DNA of 64,000 nucleotides from Bolinopsis microptera (Eukaryota > Ctenophora > Tentaculata > Lobata > Bolinopsidae). The notes under the pieces are model-generated. The model was given only the letters and a program-made list of their open reading frames with translations, was not told the DNA's origin and searched no databases. Numbering within the stretch: the stretch's first letter is position 1; each line of letters opens with the position of its first letter. Below, one piece after another: positions 24,663 to 35,800 of this stretch. The translations under genes were made by a program, and so were the position numbers. The stretch lies in contig NC_087078.1 in assembly GCF_026151205.1 (NCBI RefSeq), positions 9,626,675 through 9,690,674 of the forward strand, written 5' to 3'.

Positions 24663-26140
24663 AGTAATGTTATTCAGTGTGGTTAATTATTTATGTCGGT
24701 CATTGGTAAATTTTGATCATGCACATATATTGTCACCTACTACGTTAATGATTATTTGCACTACGACAATAATATGTAGTTTGCATTTGTTGCCTTATCT
24801 ATTTCGTGAACACAATGATAACAAATATCTATGAGTCTATGTCATGTATATCATGTATGTTCGAACATATTATTTACAGTAATACCGTTTTTGCTTTTTC
24901 ACTTTATCATTGCCGGATCAGTTTGTGACTGGGAACTTAGGAACTTGTCTTTTGTCAAAACAACCCAAAATTATGCTGCTTTGATTTAAACTTCTCGGAT
25001 ACGTTCTCCTCATACCTGCAGTGGAGTCAAACCTTTATTTGGGAATAGAACTTTCTGTAACACAATTGTGTATTGTGCCATCCTCATTCCTCAGTGACCT
25101 TGCTAGATGGTCATTCAACAAAAATTCAGTCTAAAAAGCGAAATTATTGGGTCGCGGAAAGCTGAAATTTGAAAACTTCCTACTGGTCGTTTTCTCCGGA
25201 TATACTGCTTCTACTTCTAGTATACAGTAGTGGGCACCACTTAGATTTATGAGCAGCACTGAATCCAAAAAGGATTTATAGGTTGTTCCGAGTTTTACCA
25301 TACGTTTCAGGTTCATGAGTGCAAAAATGTAAACCTGAGTGTGGGTATTCGGGTATCTGGGTCCTTATCTCAATCTGTAGGAGGAAACGAATAGTATGGC
25401 TTCCCAATTCTTTACGAGTACATAAAATGCAGCCAAGTTGATCATGAATGATGATAAGACTTGGATCGATGAAGGGACTGAAGTCGCCTGCACGATAATG
25501 GTTATCTCAAATTATACTTTGTGACAATATTTGAATCATTAGGTATTATGTAAGATTAAATTTTATCTCCAGTATGATTTGTAGCATTAAGAACTCCCAG
25601 TAAGTTCTATAGCGAGCTGGAAGTGAAGTATTACTTTAAGGAAACATGAATTGAACAATAATTCATAACAATTTCTTATCTCTGATTTGTATTTTATGAT
25701 GATATATTTGATCTTATGATTGACACCTACAACCTATTTACAGTAACATCTAGATCATGTTGGTACTCACTACTCACTGTTGAAATTGAATCTAAAAAAG
25801 ATAACTACATGAAATGCTAGCAGAACTACCCTACGTGGTGCAATACATGGTGCTATCAGATTACAATACAGTATACTATCAGATTACCAGAGAAGTCTGA
25901 AGTAATATGAATAAAACTGCTCCTTCATCTTATTCTTTCCGCTGCGCATGTGACGGAACATCAGGTAATACGAGCTGTTTTTCAGAATCATGTGCATCAT
26001 CCGCTCCTTTATAAATTCTTTTATTAGACACTTTGTTATCAGCTGTTTGTAGTAGGTGCCAGTTGGTATTTGTCGTACTTAGCTTCACGTCAATGCAGAA
26101 TACAGAGTACCTGACTACAGTTTTTAGTACGTTTTTAGTT
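24663..26140. other. Intergenic sequence before the TRPML gene
   Basis: AT-rich unique sequence with no supported ORF. The part after about 25900 is presumably the TRPML promoter region. No TATA element stands out close to the leader. Confidence 0.55.
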
Positions 26141-26272
26141 GCCTTTTGTTGTTTTAGTATTTAGAGAGTTAGTGTTGCGGTATAGATTCAGCTGTCAGCG
26201 ATAAGTAGCCTTTTATTGTTTTAGTATTTAGTGCGTTAGTGTTGCAGTATAGATTCAGCTGTCAACGATAAG
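26141..26272. repeat. Duplicated 65-bp leader directly before the TRPML start codon
   Basis: Copies at 26141-26205 and 26208-26272 differ at only a few positions and include TATAGATTCAGCTGTCA. The second copy ends two bases before the ATG at 26275. It probably lies in the 5' UTR or core promoter. Confidence 0.9.
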
Positions 26273-26274
26273 GG

Positions 26275-29200
26275 ATGTCTCATTCTCATAGCATTAACGA
26301 CGATCATGTTTTGTCAATGCCATATGATGACCGTAAGTTTCAAGGAGAATTTTGACTTTTTGACATCATACCACGATCAAATCCTTCCAAACCCAGTTCA
26401 AATTTCTAGTAAACATTGAACTAATACCTAAACCAACAAATTCTAGTTGCTGTTTTAATATTGCCAAATCACGTTTGCGATGTGAATAAAATGGTCCTCA
26501 AGTGTCAACTTAAAATTTGTTATGCACTAACACTATTAACATCACTTGAAATCCACCAACGCTATTAACATCACTTCACATCCACCAGTACAAGATCAAT
26601 TTTACCCCGGCACCTAAAGTTTTATATGTGTTGTATAGCACCAGTTCACCTGATCAATACTCCTTCAGGTAGAGGCAGCTCGCAGATAGCACCAGTTCAC
26701 CTGATCAATACTCCTTCAGGTAGAGGCAGCTCGCAGATAGCACCAGTTCACCTGATCAATACTCCTTCAGGTAGCTGGTAGAGGCAGCTCGCAGATAGCA
26801 CCAGTTCACCTGATCAATACTCCTTCAGGTAGAGGCAGCTCGCAGATAGCACCAGTTCACCTGGTCTCCCCTCCCCGGCTATACAAGCTGCCTCGTGCTG
26901 TCTCCACATCTGAGGGTACCAGCTCCGATACATCAGACTCTGATACCTCTGATAACTCTCGGTGCCCTTTCCTTAATAAGGAACATCTCCCGGAGTTTCA
27001 GGTTTGAGGAATTGAGTTTTTGCCAGTGCCAACTTTGATAAAAAACACATGGATAATCATGATCAAGGAGACGATTTCATTTTTTCATAGAGTAGCGCTG
27101 TTGTTAAAGACATAGATACTGTGATTTTATTATCATTTCTAAGACAAAAGCAAAAGTTAAAGCAAACATTCAGGCAATGAGAGATCAGTTGAGAGATTTC
27201 TTCAGAAACAAAAATAGAATGGAACAGCTCACAAAACGCCCATGGATTTTCCTGCTACAGGTTTGCCTGAAACTTAGAGCTTTTTTAAAGAATAGCCCAG
27301 AATATACAAATTAATGTGATATAAATCATCCTTTTTTTAATTACTTTCTTAGATGTGTTAACATAGAAATTGATAATCATTTCAGTTTCTAAAGTTATGC
27401 CTGATCACGGCGATGCTGTTAACATAGATTGATAATCATTTCAGTTTCTAAAGTTATGCCTGATCACGGCGATGTTGTTAACATAGATTGATAATCATTT
27501 CAGTTTCTAAAGTTATGCCTGATCACGGCGATGTTGATCTCACTCACTGATAACAACTACGGTATCAAGAACGCTGTACACCAGATAAAGGAGGCCGTTT
27601 CAAGTCTCTTAATAGAGGTGGGCGACATAAATACATATTACATATACAGTAAAACTCCGATTTACCGTGCCCCGATTTAGGGCTTAACATGCATAATGTA
27701 AACAAACAGAACCCCGATTTACCGTGAACCCCGTTTCAAGTCTCTTGATAGAGGTGGGCGACATACGTTGACCAGGTATATTTGAGCTATTCAATATGAC
27801 ACCAAACTGTGAGAAGAGTAGGTATTGTAGCTGTAAAGACGTGAAGTGTATACTGTATACTGTATACTTTATACTGCATACTCAACAGCTGAAATAGCTG
27901 ATCAACAGCTGAAACAGCTGCGTAAACTGCTTGTATGCAGGAGTGTTTGATTGTGCATCATGTGTGTGAACTTTGATTTCTCAGGACTACGACCCTACAG
28001 TGGAGCCAAAAGATAGGAAAGTATACAGCTTCGATCAACTGGAAAACATGGCTAACCACGCTTTGGGAGAGTACTTTTGCTTGTCGGACACAGCTATATC
28101 GCTACTCGGATACCCTAATGGGCTCCGTCCTGAGATACCACCCCCAGTTGAGGTTAATTATTATTTTAGAGAGATAAATAGTGTTGTACTTGTGATTAGG
28201 AATCGCACATATTTGATGGCTTGATGGAATGAACTGGTTAAAGTGTAATCAAGTTATGTTCCGCAAATTTTCGCCAAACTTAAAAATTTCAAAGTTTTAT
28301 TTTTAAAGTTACCTCACCGAATTTGTATATGTTTCATAATTTGCAACTCATATTTTACCTTGTGTCATATACGGCAAAATTTTAATATTTTGGATTTCAG
28401 ATAAGCATTGAACACTTCGCAAATGTAACCATTGATAGCCAATGGAATGTTAGTCTGAATGAGACAATCCAGAACTTTACTACCAGTGTTAGTTGTCACA
28501 TGTAAGTAATCCAGAACTTTACTACCAGTGTTAGTTGTCACATGTAAGTAAATCCAGAACTTTACTACCAGTGTTAGTTGTCACATGTAAGTAATCCAGA
28601 ACTTTACTACCAGTGTTAGTTGTCACATGTAATTAATCCAGAACTTTACTACCAGTGTTAGTTGTCACATGTAAGTAATCCAGAACTTTACTACCAGTGT
28701 TAGTTGTCACATGTAAGTAATCCAGAACTTTACTACCAGTGTTAGTTGTCACATGTAAGTAATCCAGAACTTTACTACCAGTGTTAGTTGTCACATGTAA
28801 GTAATCCAGAACTTTACTACCAGTGTTAGTTGTCACATGTAATTAATCCAGAACTTTACTACCAGTGTTAGTTGTCACATGTAAGTAAATCCAGAACTTT
28901 ACTACCAGTGTTAGTTGTCACATGTAAGTAATCCAGAACTTGACTACTACTAATCAGCTTACAGAATTAGCGGTCACCCATAACGCGGAATCACGGTCAC
29001 TTGTCAAAACAAATTCAGCTCCCATCAGTTTCCACATCTTAATATTTTTATTTCAAAATTCAAATAATCTTTACATCAATGTATTACAGTTATATTTATA
29101 AAAGACCACAATATCTCCTGTGAGGCAAAATATCTGTTCACATTATAGGTGTGACTATACGTGCGTCAATAGGAGCAGGGACAGGATATCAGCCAGACAA

Positions 29201-32200
29201 TTCTCACTGGGATTGCAAAAGTAAGTCAGTATTTATATTTTATAGTTATGATATTACGGACTTGTATAAGACGTTTGGTATTTCTCAAACAAGGGTTCCT
29301 GGTTCTGGAACCTTATAATTGATGATAAAATATGACTCATTTTTCAAAAAATATTTGTAAAAACCGGATACTTCGTATCCAGTTTTTGCTTCAGACATTT
29401 TTATTTTTCAGATACAAGATGCTATTTCCCCTTCAGTTGCTACTTATCGGATATCTTAGCAGACCTCACTGTGTCGCGCTAAAGTATGAGATCATATTTT
29501 CGGTGAGCTTTTTATTGTGAAGATTTGTTTTGCACTAAGTGTACTAGCAGTAAACGGAAACCCGTCGTACGGACTATTAGTCCTGCTTTGAACGCCCTCC
29601 ATAAAGTTAAGTTTTCGTGCCCTTGTGTAACATACAGCGATCGAACTTCACCATGACTTCAACCTGCATTATACGTAAGTAAGATATCATGTACATTTTA
29701 ATCCGGTATGTATTCTATAGTTTTAAATTAATTCGCTAGCCTTTAAAGTTGATTCAAACTTAATATTTATAAATATTACCTCTTCAGCCCTCACTCTCCC
29801 GGTATCAGGGTACAGGAGTGTAGTTACCAGGGCAACTAGTTAATATTTATAAATATTACCTCTTCAGAATTCTTTAGAGACAGGACTAGAGACAGACTTA
29901 TGGATGCACTACGATTTTGGGGAGTGCAAATCAAATCCAGGTTCAAAATATTTTCATCAGCAATTTGTTCATCACAATTGAATATTCGTCAGCTTTTCTA
30001 AAATTTTCTAAAAACTTGTTCATGTTCCAATCTGAAATTCTGCAGATAACATGGACGACGAAGTTAAGTACTATAACTATGTGAGTATCCATTTAAACAA
30101 GCTAAGTAGATCAAATAGATGAGATAAAGGTAGAAATTGCGTTTAGTGTTTAGAGAAACCGTGAATAGCTCAATTCTTAGATTACCAGTTTAAATTCTGA
30201 ATGACTTGCAATATGAAAAAAAAAAACCAGACAAAGCAGGATTGAAAGTTTTATCATCCCAAAAGCTCAATAGCTCTCGGTCTTAAATCTGATAAAACTA
30301 AAAAGTGTTAGTAACACTGATATTATAATATATATGAGTGTTATAGAAGTATAAGCATCCCAACTGAAGCAATAAAACTTTCAGATAGCTCTCGATGTAT
30401 CTGTAATGCTGCTGAGCATTGCCTCTACAATTACTGTCATCAGAAAAATGATACTTGCCTTCCAACTTTACGTCAAAACTCAAACCTTTATGGGGTAAAT
30501 AAAATATAAACAAATTTTATTCACTTTCGGATTCAACGGCACTAGAAACATTTGCAAATCAAACCGACTTGTTCCATGTATCTTTGATTGATAAGCTCCA
30601 AATTTGTACCTATCGACTGCTGCATAGATGTGTTAACAATCTTATTCAAGAATATGATGGTTATGAATAAGCGCGATTATCAAGATAACCCTTATCTTCA
30701 GCAAGACATACAAAATACGTTTGAATAAACGAGAGAAGCACCTGTTCGTTAAATACTTAACTACTTATCTTCAGCAAGACATACAAAAGACGTTTGAATA
30801 AACGAGAGAAGCACCTGTTCGTAAATTACCCTTATCTTCAGCAAAACATACAAAAGACGTTTGAATAAACGAGAGAAGCACTTGTTCTTAACCCTTATCT
30901 TCAGCAAAACCCACAAAAGACGTTTGAATAAACGAGAGAAGCACTTGTTCTTAACCCTTATCTTCAGCAAAACCCACAAAAGACGTTTGAATAAAAGAGA
31001 GAAGCACCTGTTGATAACCTTTGTCTTCAGCAAAACGTACAAAAGACGTTTAAATAAACGAGAGAAGCACCTGTTCGTGAACTACTGGTTTGTGTGTATC
31101 TTACTGGCGGATATGTTGTTATTCACTGCTGCTGTACTCAAACTATGTATTGATATTGGAACTGCTTACAATTTCGACATGTGTACTCTATTTTTAGGTA
31201 AGGCTTCGGCAAGCTTGATAAGTTTATGGATGCTTTCATTATTCCTTAATTACGTAACACCGTTTTCTGTCTTGTTTCCTCTTTTGTTTCAAATACTTCA
31301 AGATTTTTAAGATTTCACTTCATCTAAATAAACTACAACTTAAATCTTTTATCAGGTATTGGAGTTTGGTTATCATATCTTGGACTGTTGCGCTATCTCT
31401 TCTTTGATAAGCACTATTCAATGATCCTGAACACTATTGTTCTGGCTTTACCACATCTTGCTCGCTTCATGATATGTGTCATGTGAGTACCCACTATTTA
31501 ACCTTTGCTCGTAACATTCGAGTTTAACCATAAGCAGAAATTCCGTAACCTGAACTTCTTAATTCAAAGTCCTACACCAAGTTTAAATCATCTCTTCTTT
31601 TTATATTATTATATTAGAAGTTCTGCACTGCAAGAGTGCAAGTTTAAAGTTTTATGTTTTTGTTAAATCCCCGAACTGGTAACCGTATAAAAATCCTAAT
31701 TATTGATATTTCAGCATTGTTTCCCTTGCTTATATATTCTGTGGATGGCTTGTCTTGAGTCCATATAACAGGAAATTTACAACTTTTTGGGTCACCATGG
31801 AGACTCTCTTTTCTCTACTCAATGGTGACGATATGTTTGCAACATTCGAGTAAGAATAATATAATCAGTAAAGTTTTTTTTTAAATACGAGTATAATTCT
31901 AACAATAAAATGCTACATTCTTTCGAAATCTGTTAATTTCTGATACGACATCCACATTTTACAAGCTTTAGACTCATCCAGAACCCATGATTAACATTTA
32001 AAAACTGCCACCCTCAGACCACAGGGACAAAAGGATTTCGCGATTATTTTGGCCAAAAATCGCGATACCGCGAATTTTAACAGACTATACATTAAACTAT
32101 ACATAAAATTTGTCGCAAATAATGGGATCTAAATCTTAAACCCCTCCCCCAGTTTAGTGAAGACGAGATCAATGATAGCAACCCAGCAAATCATACTGGT

Positions 32201-32441
32201 ATTCTCTCGAATATACCTTTACTCTTACGTCTGCTTCTTCATCTACGTCGTCTTGTCCCTCTGTATATCCATCATAGAGGATGCCTATACGATTGTCTCA
32301 AATTACCGTAGTGACAGTTGTCCTTGGTTACAGGACAGAGGCTTGTTTCCTGAATTTGCTACCAGCTGGGAGCAGAACCTTCTGCGGACGGATTTGAGGC
32401 ATAATTCCAGGCATTCCAGGCATGATTCCAAGACTTGTTAA
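26275..32441 (+). CDS. Mucolipin (TRPML) cation channel, about 17 exons
   Basis: This is an endolysosomal TRP channel of the mucolipin family. Exons: 26275-26332, 26850 (or 26856)-27001, 27144-27260, 27504-27617, 27985-28152, 28401-28501, 29149-29220, 29412-29502, 29638-29674, a probable micro-exon 29788-29801, 29868-29940, 30046-30080, 30385-30494, 31031-31197, 31356-31482, 31715-31849, 32153-32441. All phases join, giving 619 residues, close to vertebrate TRPMLs. Seen: a basic cytosolic segment before S1, S1 in exons 3-4, a luminal domain with NVT, NVS, NET and NFT glycosylation sequons, S2 in the exon at 30385, S3-S4 in the next two, and the pore motif NGDDMFATF (exon at 31715), which is near-diagnostic. 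S6 is in the last exon (VFSRIYLYSYVCFFIYVVLS). The C-terminus lacks the cysteine cluster of vertebrate TRPML1. No AATAAA was found before the next gene. Confidence 0.93.
26635..26869. repeat. 51-bp tandem repeat carrying the exon-2 acceptor, 4.5 copies
   Basis: Units start at 26635, 26686, 26737 (with a 7-bp insertion), 26795 and 26846; the last runs into exon 2. Each of the first four contains ATAG|CACCAG|TTCACCTG and then TCAG|GTAGAG, so each has an acceptor and a donor. The intervening 30 or 24 bases are a multiple of three. Confidence 0.92.
27383..27541. repeat. 59-bp tandem repeat of the exon-4 acceptor and 5' exon part, 3 copies
   Basis: CAG|TTTCTAAAGTTATGCC begins at 27383, 27442 and 27501. 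Only the third continues into the full exon 4. The first two are followed in frame by TAG, so if used as acceptors they would truncate the protein unless spliced out. Confidence 0.92.
27595..27765. repeat. Dispersed duplicate of the exon-4 donor (35 bp, two copies)
   Basis: 27595-27629 spans the end of exon 4 and its GTGGGC donor. 27731-27765 is the same 35 bp with one change (AATAGAG to GATAGAG). Between them are two copies of a CCCCGATTTA..CCGTG motif. Confidence 0.85.
28460..28940. repeat. 42-bp tandem repeat of the exon-6 3' end and donor, 11 copies
   Basis: The unit reads AATCCAGAACTTTACTACC, then AGTGTTAGTTGTCACAT, then GTAAGTAA. CACAT|GT junctions occur at 28501, 28543, 28586, 28628, 28670, 28712, 28754, 28796, 28838, 28880 and 28923. 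Two copies have GTAATT instead of GTAAGT and two have one extra A. The copy at 28501 is the one kept in the model. The minus-strand ORF across it is a repeat artefact. Confidence 0.95.
29761..29867. repeat. Duplicated 27-bp splice-acceptor tract
   Basis: The sequence TAATATTTATAAATATTACC plus TCTTCAG occurs identically at 29761-29787 and 29841-29867. The second copy is the acceptor of the exon at 29868. The first would serve the putative micro-exon at 29788. Confidence 0.92.
30696..31077. repeat. 63-73-bp tandem repeat of an acceptor plus 5' exon part, 6 copies
   Basis: Acceptors TCTTCAG|CAA end at 30701, 30774, 30841, 30904, 30967 and 31030. Each is followed by AAAGACGTTTGAATAAACGA-type sequence encoding KRRLNKREKH. 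The last is the S3-containing exon. The three 63-bp spacings keep an open frame from copy 3 onward. Confidence 0.94.
32022..32130. mobile_element. hAT-like MITE remnant in the last TRPML intron
   Basis: The left end CAGGGACAAAAGGATTTCGC and the interior (ACAGACTATACATTAAACTA) match copy 1 in reverse orientation. The right terminus is missing at about GGGATC, so no target duplication is visible. Confidence 0.8.
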
Positions 32442-32848
32442 TCTCTGTTAGAACACTACAGATACATTGTGATTTTTTTGATGATTGTGATTTTTTTGTG
32501 TGATTCATGCACAGTGAACTGACTTTTCAACTGTCAGATTGTATAATAATTGTATATACTTTTCAATTTTGTACTTTGCTATTGTTGTTCGTTTAAAAAG
32601 TCCTCTTATTTCAGTCTAAATCAGAATATGCAAATCAAATTGCCCATACATTATAATATAGAAGTATAGAGATGAGGTTGTGAATCAATTAAAAATGTCT
32701 CAATTCAAACCGACGAAGCTGTATTCCAAAGCCCTAATTCACAAACAAAGCCTCCCAACACATCCCTTTGTTCGCTGAAATTATCCTCTGTACGGTTGGA
32801 CTAACCCAGCCAAAACCGAGACTACATGGTGAACACACCACTCTGGCC

Positions 32849-35800
32849 ATGTTCAAGTTGCTGTTGTTTGTGCTGCTGATCGAATATGGATTATCAGTTA
32901 CGTGTGGCGGGTCCTGGGAAAGCAGATGCGCTGTTAAGGTTGGGAGCCAGCATACAGAGCCACTGTACAATGTCACCCTGGGCTCTCACTCCGGTATGGT
33001 GTCACTGAGCATTAGGGTAGATGAAGAGGAGGTTAACTTCAATGCTACATTGTTCAGTCTAGCCCTGATCGGTAGGAATGGCTCAGATTCAACCTTAGCT
33101 CTTGGAGAAAGCGGCAGTTTATTGTTGACAATCGGCGAAGGAATTTATTCTACTCATCTTAGAAGGTGCAAAGGCCACTGCAGCATTCACATCGGTTGGA
33201 GAGAATCTTGCCACCAGAAAGTGGAAGAGAGACATCATGATGACGAAACGTACATTTCTCTAAGCAAGCGACCTGTTTTAGAGGACTTTGAGGGATATAA
33301 TTTGTCTTTTGTTCAATCCCACGGGTCTGGGTTTACAGTAACCGATTTGTTTGTGTTTGATTACTTTACTGCACACCCAGACATGCCTGGGTTTCAGGAA
33401 GAACCCGAGGTCAAGAACCGAACTGCCACTTTCCGACGCAGGGTTTTTAACGCATTAAAGCCTGAGGAAAAATCAAATGACGAAGAAGCCTTTCTGAAGT
33501 GGGACAATGTGACAGAAGGGTGCTGTCAGGAAAACTCAAGCTTCTCGCTCGTAAAGAACATGGAGTGGTATTCTCGCATAAAGGAAGGGGTGTTAGTGTT
33601 TGGAAAATTAAGGGAGAAAAGATACAGAGGGTCATCAGTGATAAATCATCATTTACCCCAGTGTGGAAGTGGATGTTTTCTATCAAAATGCACAGTCAGA
33701 GTAGGAAACCATTCTTCAGACCCCCTTTATAATCTGACACTTAGTTCCCGCTCCGGCATGGTATCAATGGACATCAGAGTTGGTGAGGATCACGTCAAAG
33801 CTACATTGTTTCGTTTAACAATGGTTGGTCGGGAAATACCGGAACTTAGTTTAGCCCTGGGAGAGAAGGGTGCTCTGAAGATTGGAGCACGGACTGGAGC
33901 TAGAAGTCTAAGAAGCTGCCTGCACGGCCACTGTCGCATAAACATAGGGTGGAGAGAATCCTGCTACGAGAAAATTGAGGAGAGGTACCATGATCATGAG
34001 ATCAACATCCTTGTAAACGGACCACTTGACTCAGAGGCCTTTGAAGGATATGAAATATCTTTAGTAATCCCACATGGATCCCATTTCTGGATAAGGGACC
34101 TGGTAGTGTTTGACTTCTACACCTCCCACCAAGACATGCGGCGTCAAGTGTTCGAGTCTGAGAGAAAACCAGACAACCAAATAACTTCACTTAAGTGGGA
34201 GGACGTGATCAATAAGTATTGCTGTCGGACCGATGACTCTAATTTCTTCCTTGAAAATGACATGGAGAGGGTATTCCCGTACCACGGTCTAGCTCCACCA
34301 TCAGAGGATATTGTGGTGGAATATCGTAAGGGCAACAGAAGTGATAGTTGGTCACACCAGAATACTTCCCTTTACATGAACATGGACAGTGACCAGGGTA
34401 TAGAAAAGGGTAAGCCAGGTAAAGAATGTCATTTCAACCACCGCTATTTAGTTGAAGAGGCACTCACTATAAACGGAACTCTTCTGAAACAGTTCTCCAT
34501 CTGCTTTGAAATGGTTGCAGCAACTGCCACGTCTCACTTGAACATCATTCACTTTGTCACCTCATCTTACAAGTCTATTACCGTCATGATGGATAAGGGA
34601 TTACTGCACCTGCTCAGAGATTTGGAAGATTCCCATATAGTCAACATACCTGACGGGGGTAAGACTGTGGTGTGTTTTACAGTAGATATAACCTACAACC
34701 AGAACACTACCTTTATAGTGCACATCCAAGATAGAAACGGAGGTTGGGAGGAACCTAAAACTTACTCTTTCGGATGGTACTGGATTGTGGGTAAGCATTG
34801 CAACTTGATTTTAATTAATTACTAAATAATTAATTAATTAAATAATTAATTAATTAATTAACCCAGTAATTAAGCTATAATTAGAGTCGTCTATCTATCC
34901 ATGTCTTTGTGATACAAATAAGGATATCGTTGATGTCAAATAGTAATTTGTTGTTTTCGAACCAGTTTGGTGCATGACTAAACATCTTAATTATTGGTCA
35001 CATCATAGAATATTCATTTTTCAGGGCAAGATGACAATCAGGTCACAGTTGGTTTAATGGAAATAGGCACAGCAAAACACGTTAAGATATCAAACATAGC
35101 CATCTGGAAGAAAGTATTGAGTAAAACAGAACGAGACCTCTACCTGACGGACCCTTACGCACCCTCCTCCGCGAAATGGAAGAACTGGGATGAAATGTTG
35201 GAAGCGGTTGTTACCAGTGAAGAGTTGGGACCTTTCTTCACTGACTCCAGACTCCAGGTGATAAATCATTACTCCAGGTGATAGATTATTACTTTTAAAT
35301 TTGATGGAGAAATAGTTATTTTTCCATGTAGTGTGATGATACTTTGTAGACATTAGTGATGATGTTATGTCATAATTTTTACTTTACTTTACTTTACTTT
35401 TAGGTGATAACACCCTCAGAAGAAGAAGGATGTGAAAGTGCATTAGCTCTCCCCGCCCACGTGCAGTGCCCACAGTCTTGTGAGTACATTCCGTACTGGG
35501 AGAACTGCCGGACTCCCTGCATTGATGGAACTACCCTGTGTGAGGAGGAGGAACAGTTTTATAACAGTGGAATTGATCTTAATAAGGTTATAACCCACAA
35601 GGAATTAGGTGTAAACTTGCTGCAGAACATCGTTAACGTTACTCTCTGTGTAGCAGTGAAGGGTTGGATGTCAGGGACAATACTAAACTACGGAGACAGA
35701 TCCCTACACCTCCATATACAGTCTACTGAGTCAATCCTTGTTATCGTACACAAATCGCACTTTGTGTTCTTTCCTGTCCAGCTAGTCGCACAAGAGATCC

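Noticed and set aside
28633-28836. Minus-strand repeat protein across the 42-bp array
   Set aside because: It is antisense to the duplicated TRPML exon 6 end; repeat artefact.
28460-28940. CRISPR-like regular repeat array
   Set aside because: Units are contiguous without variable spacers, and the context is a eukaryotic intron.
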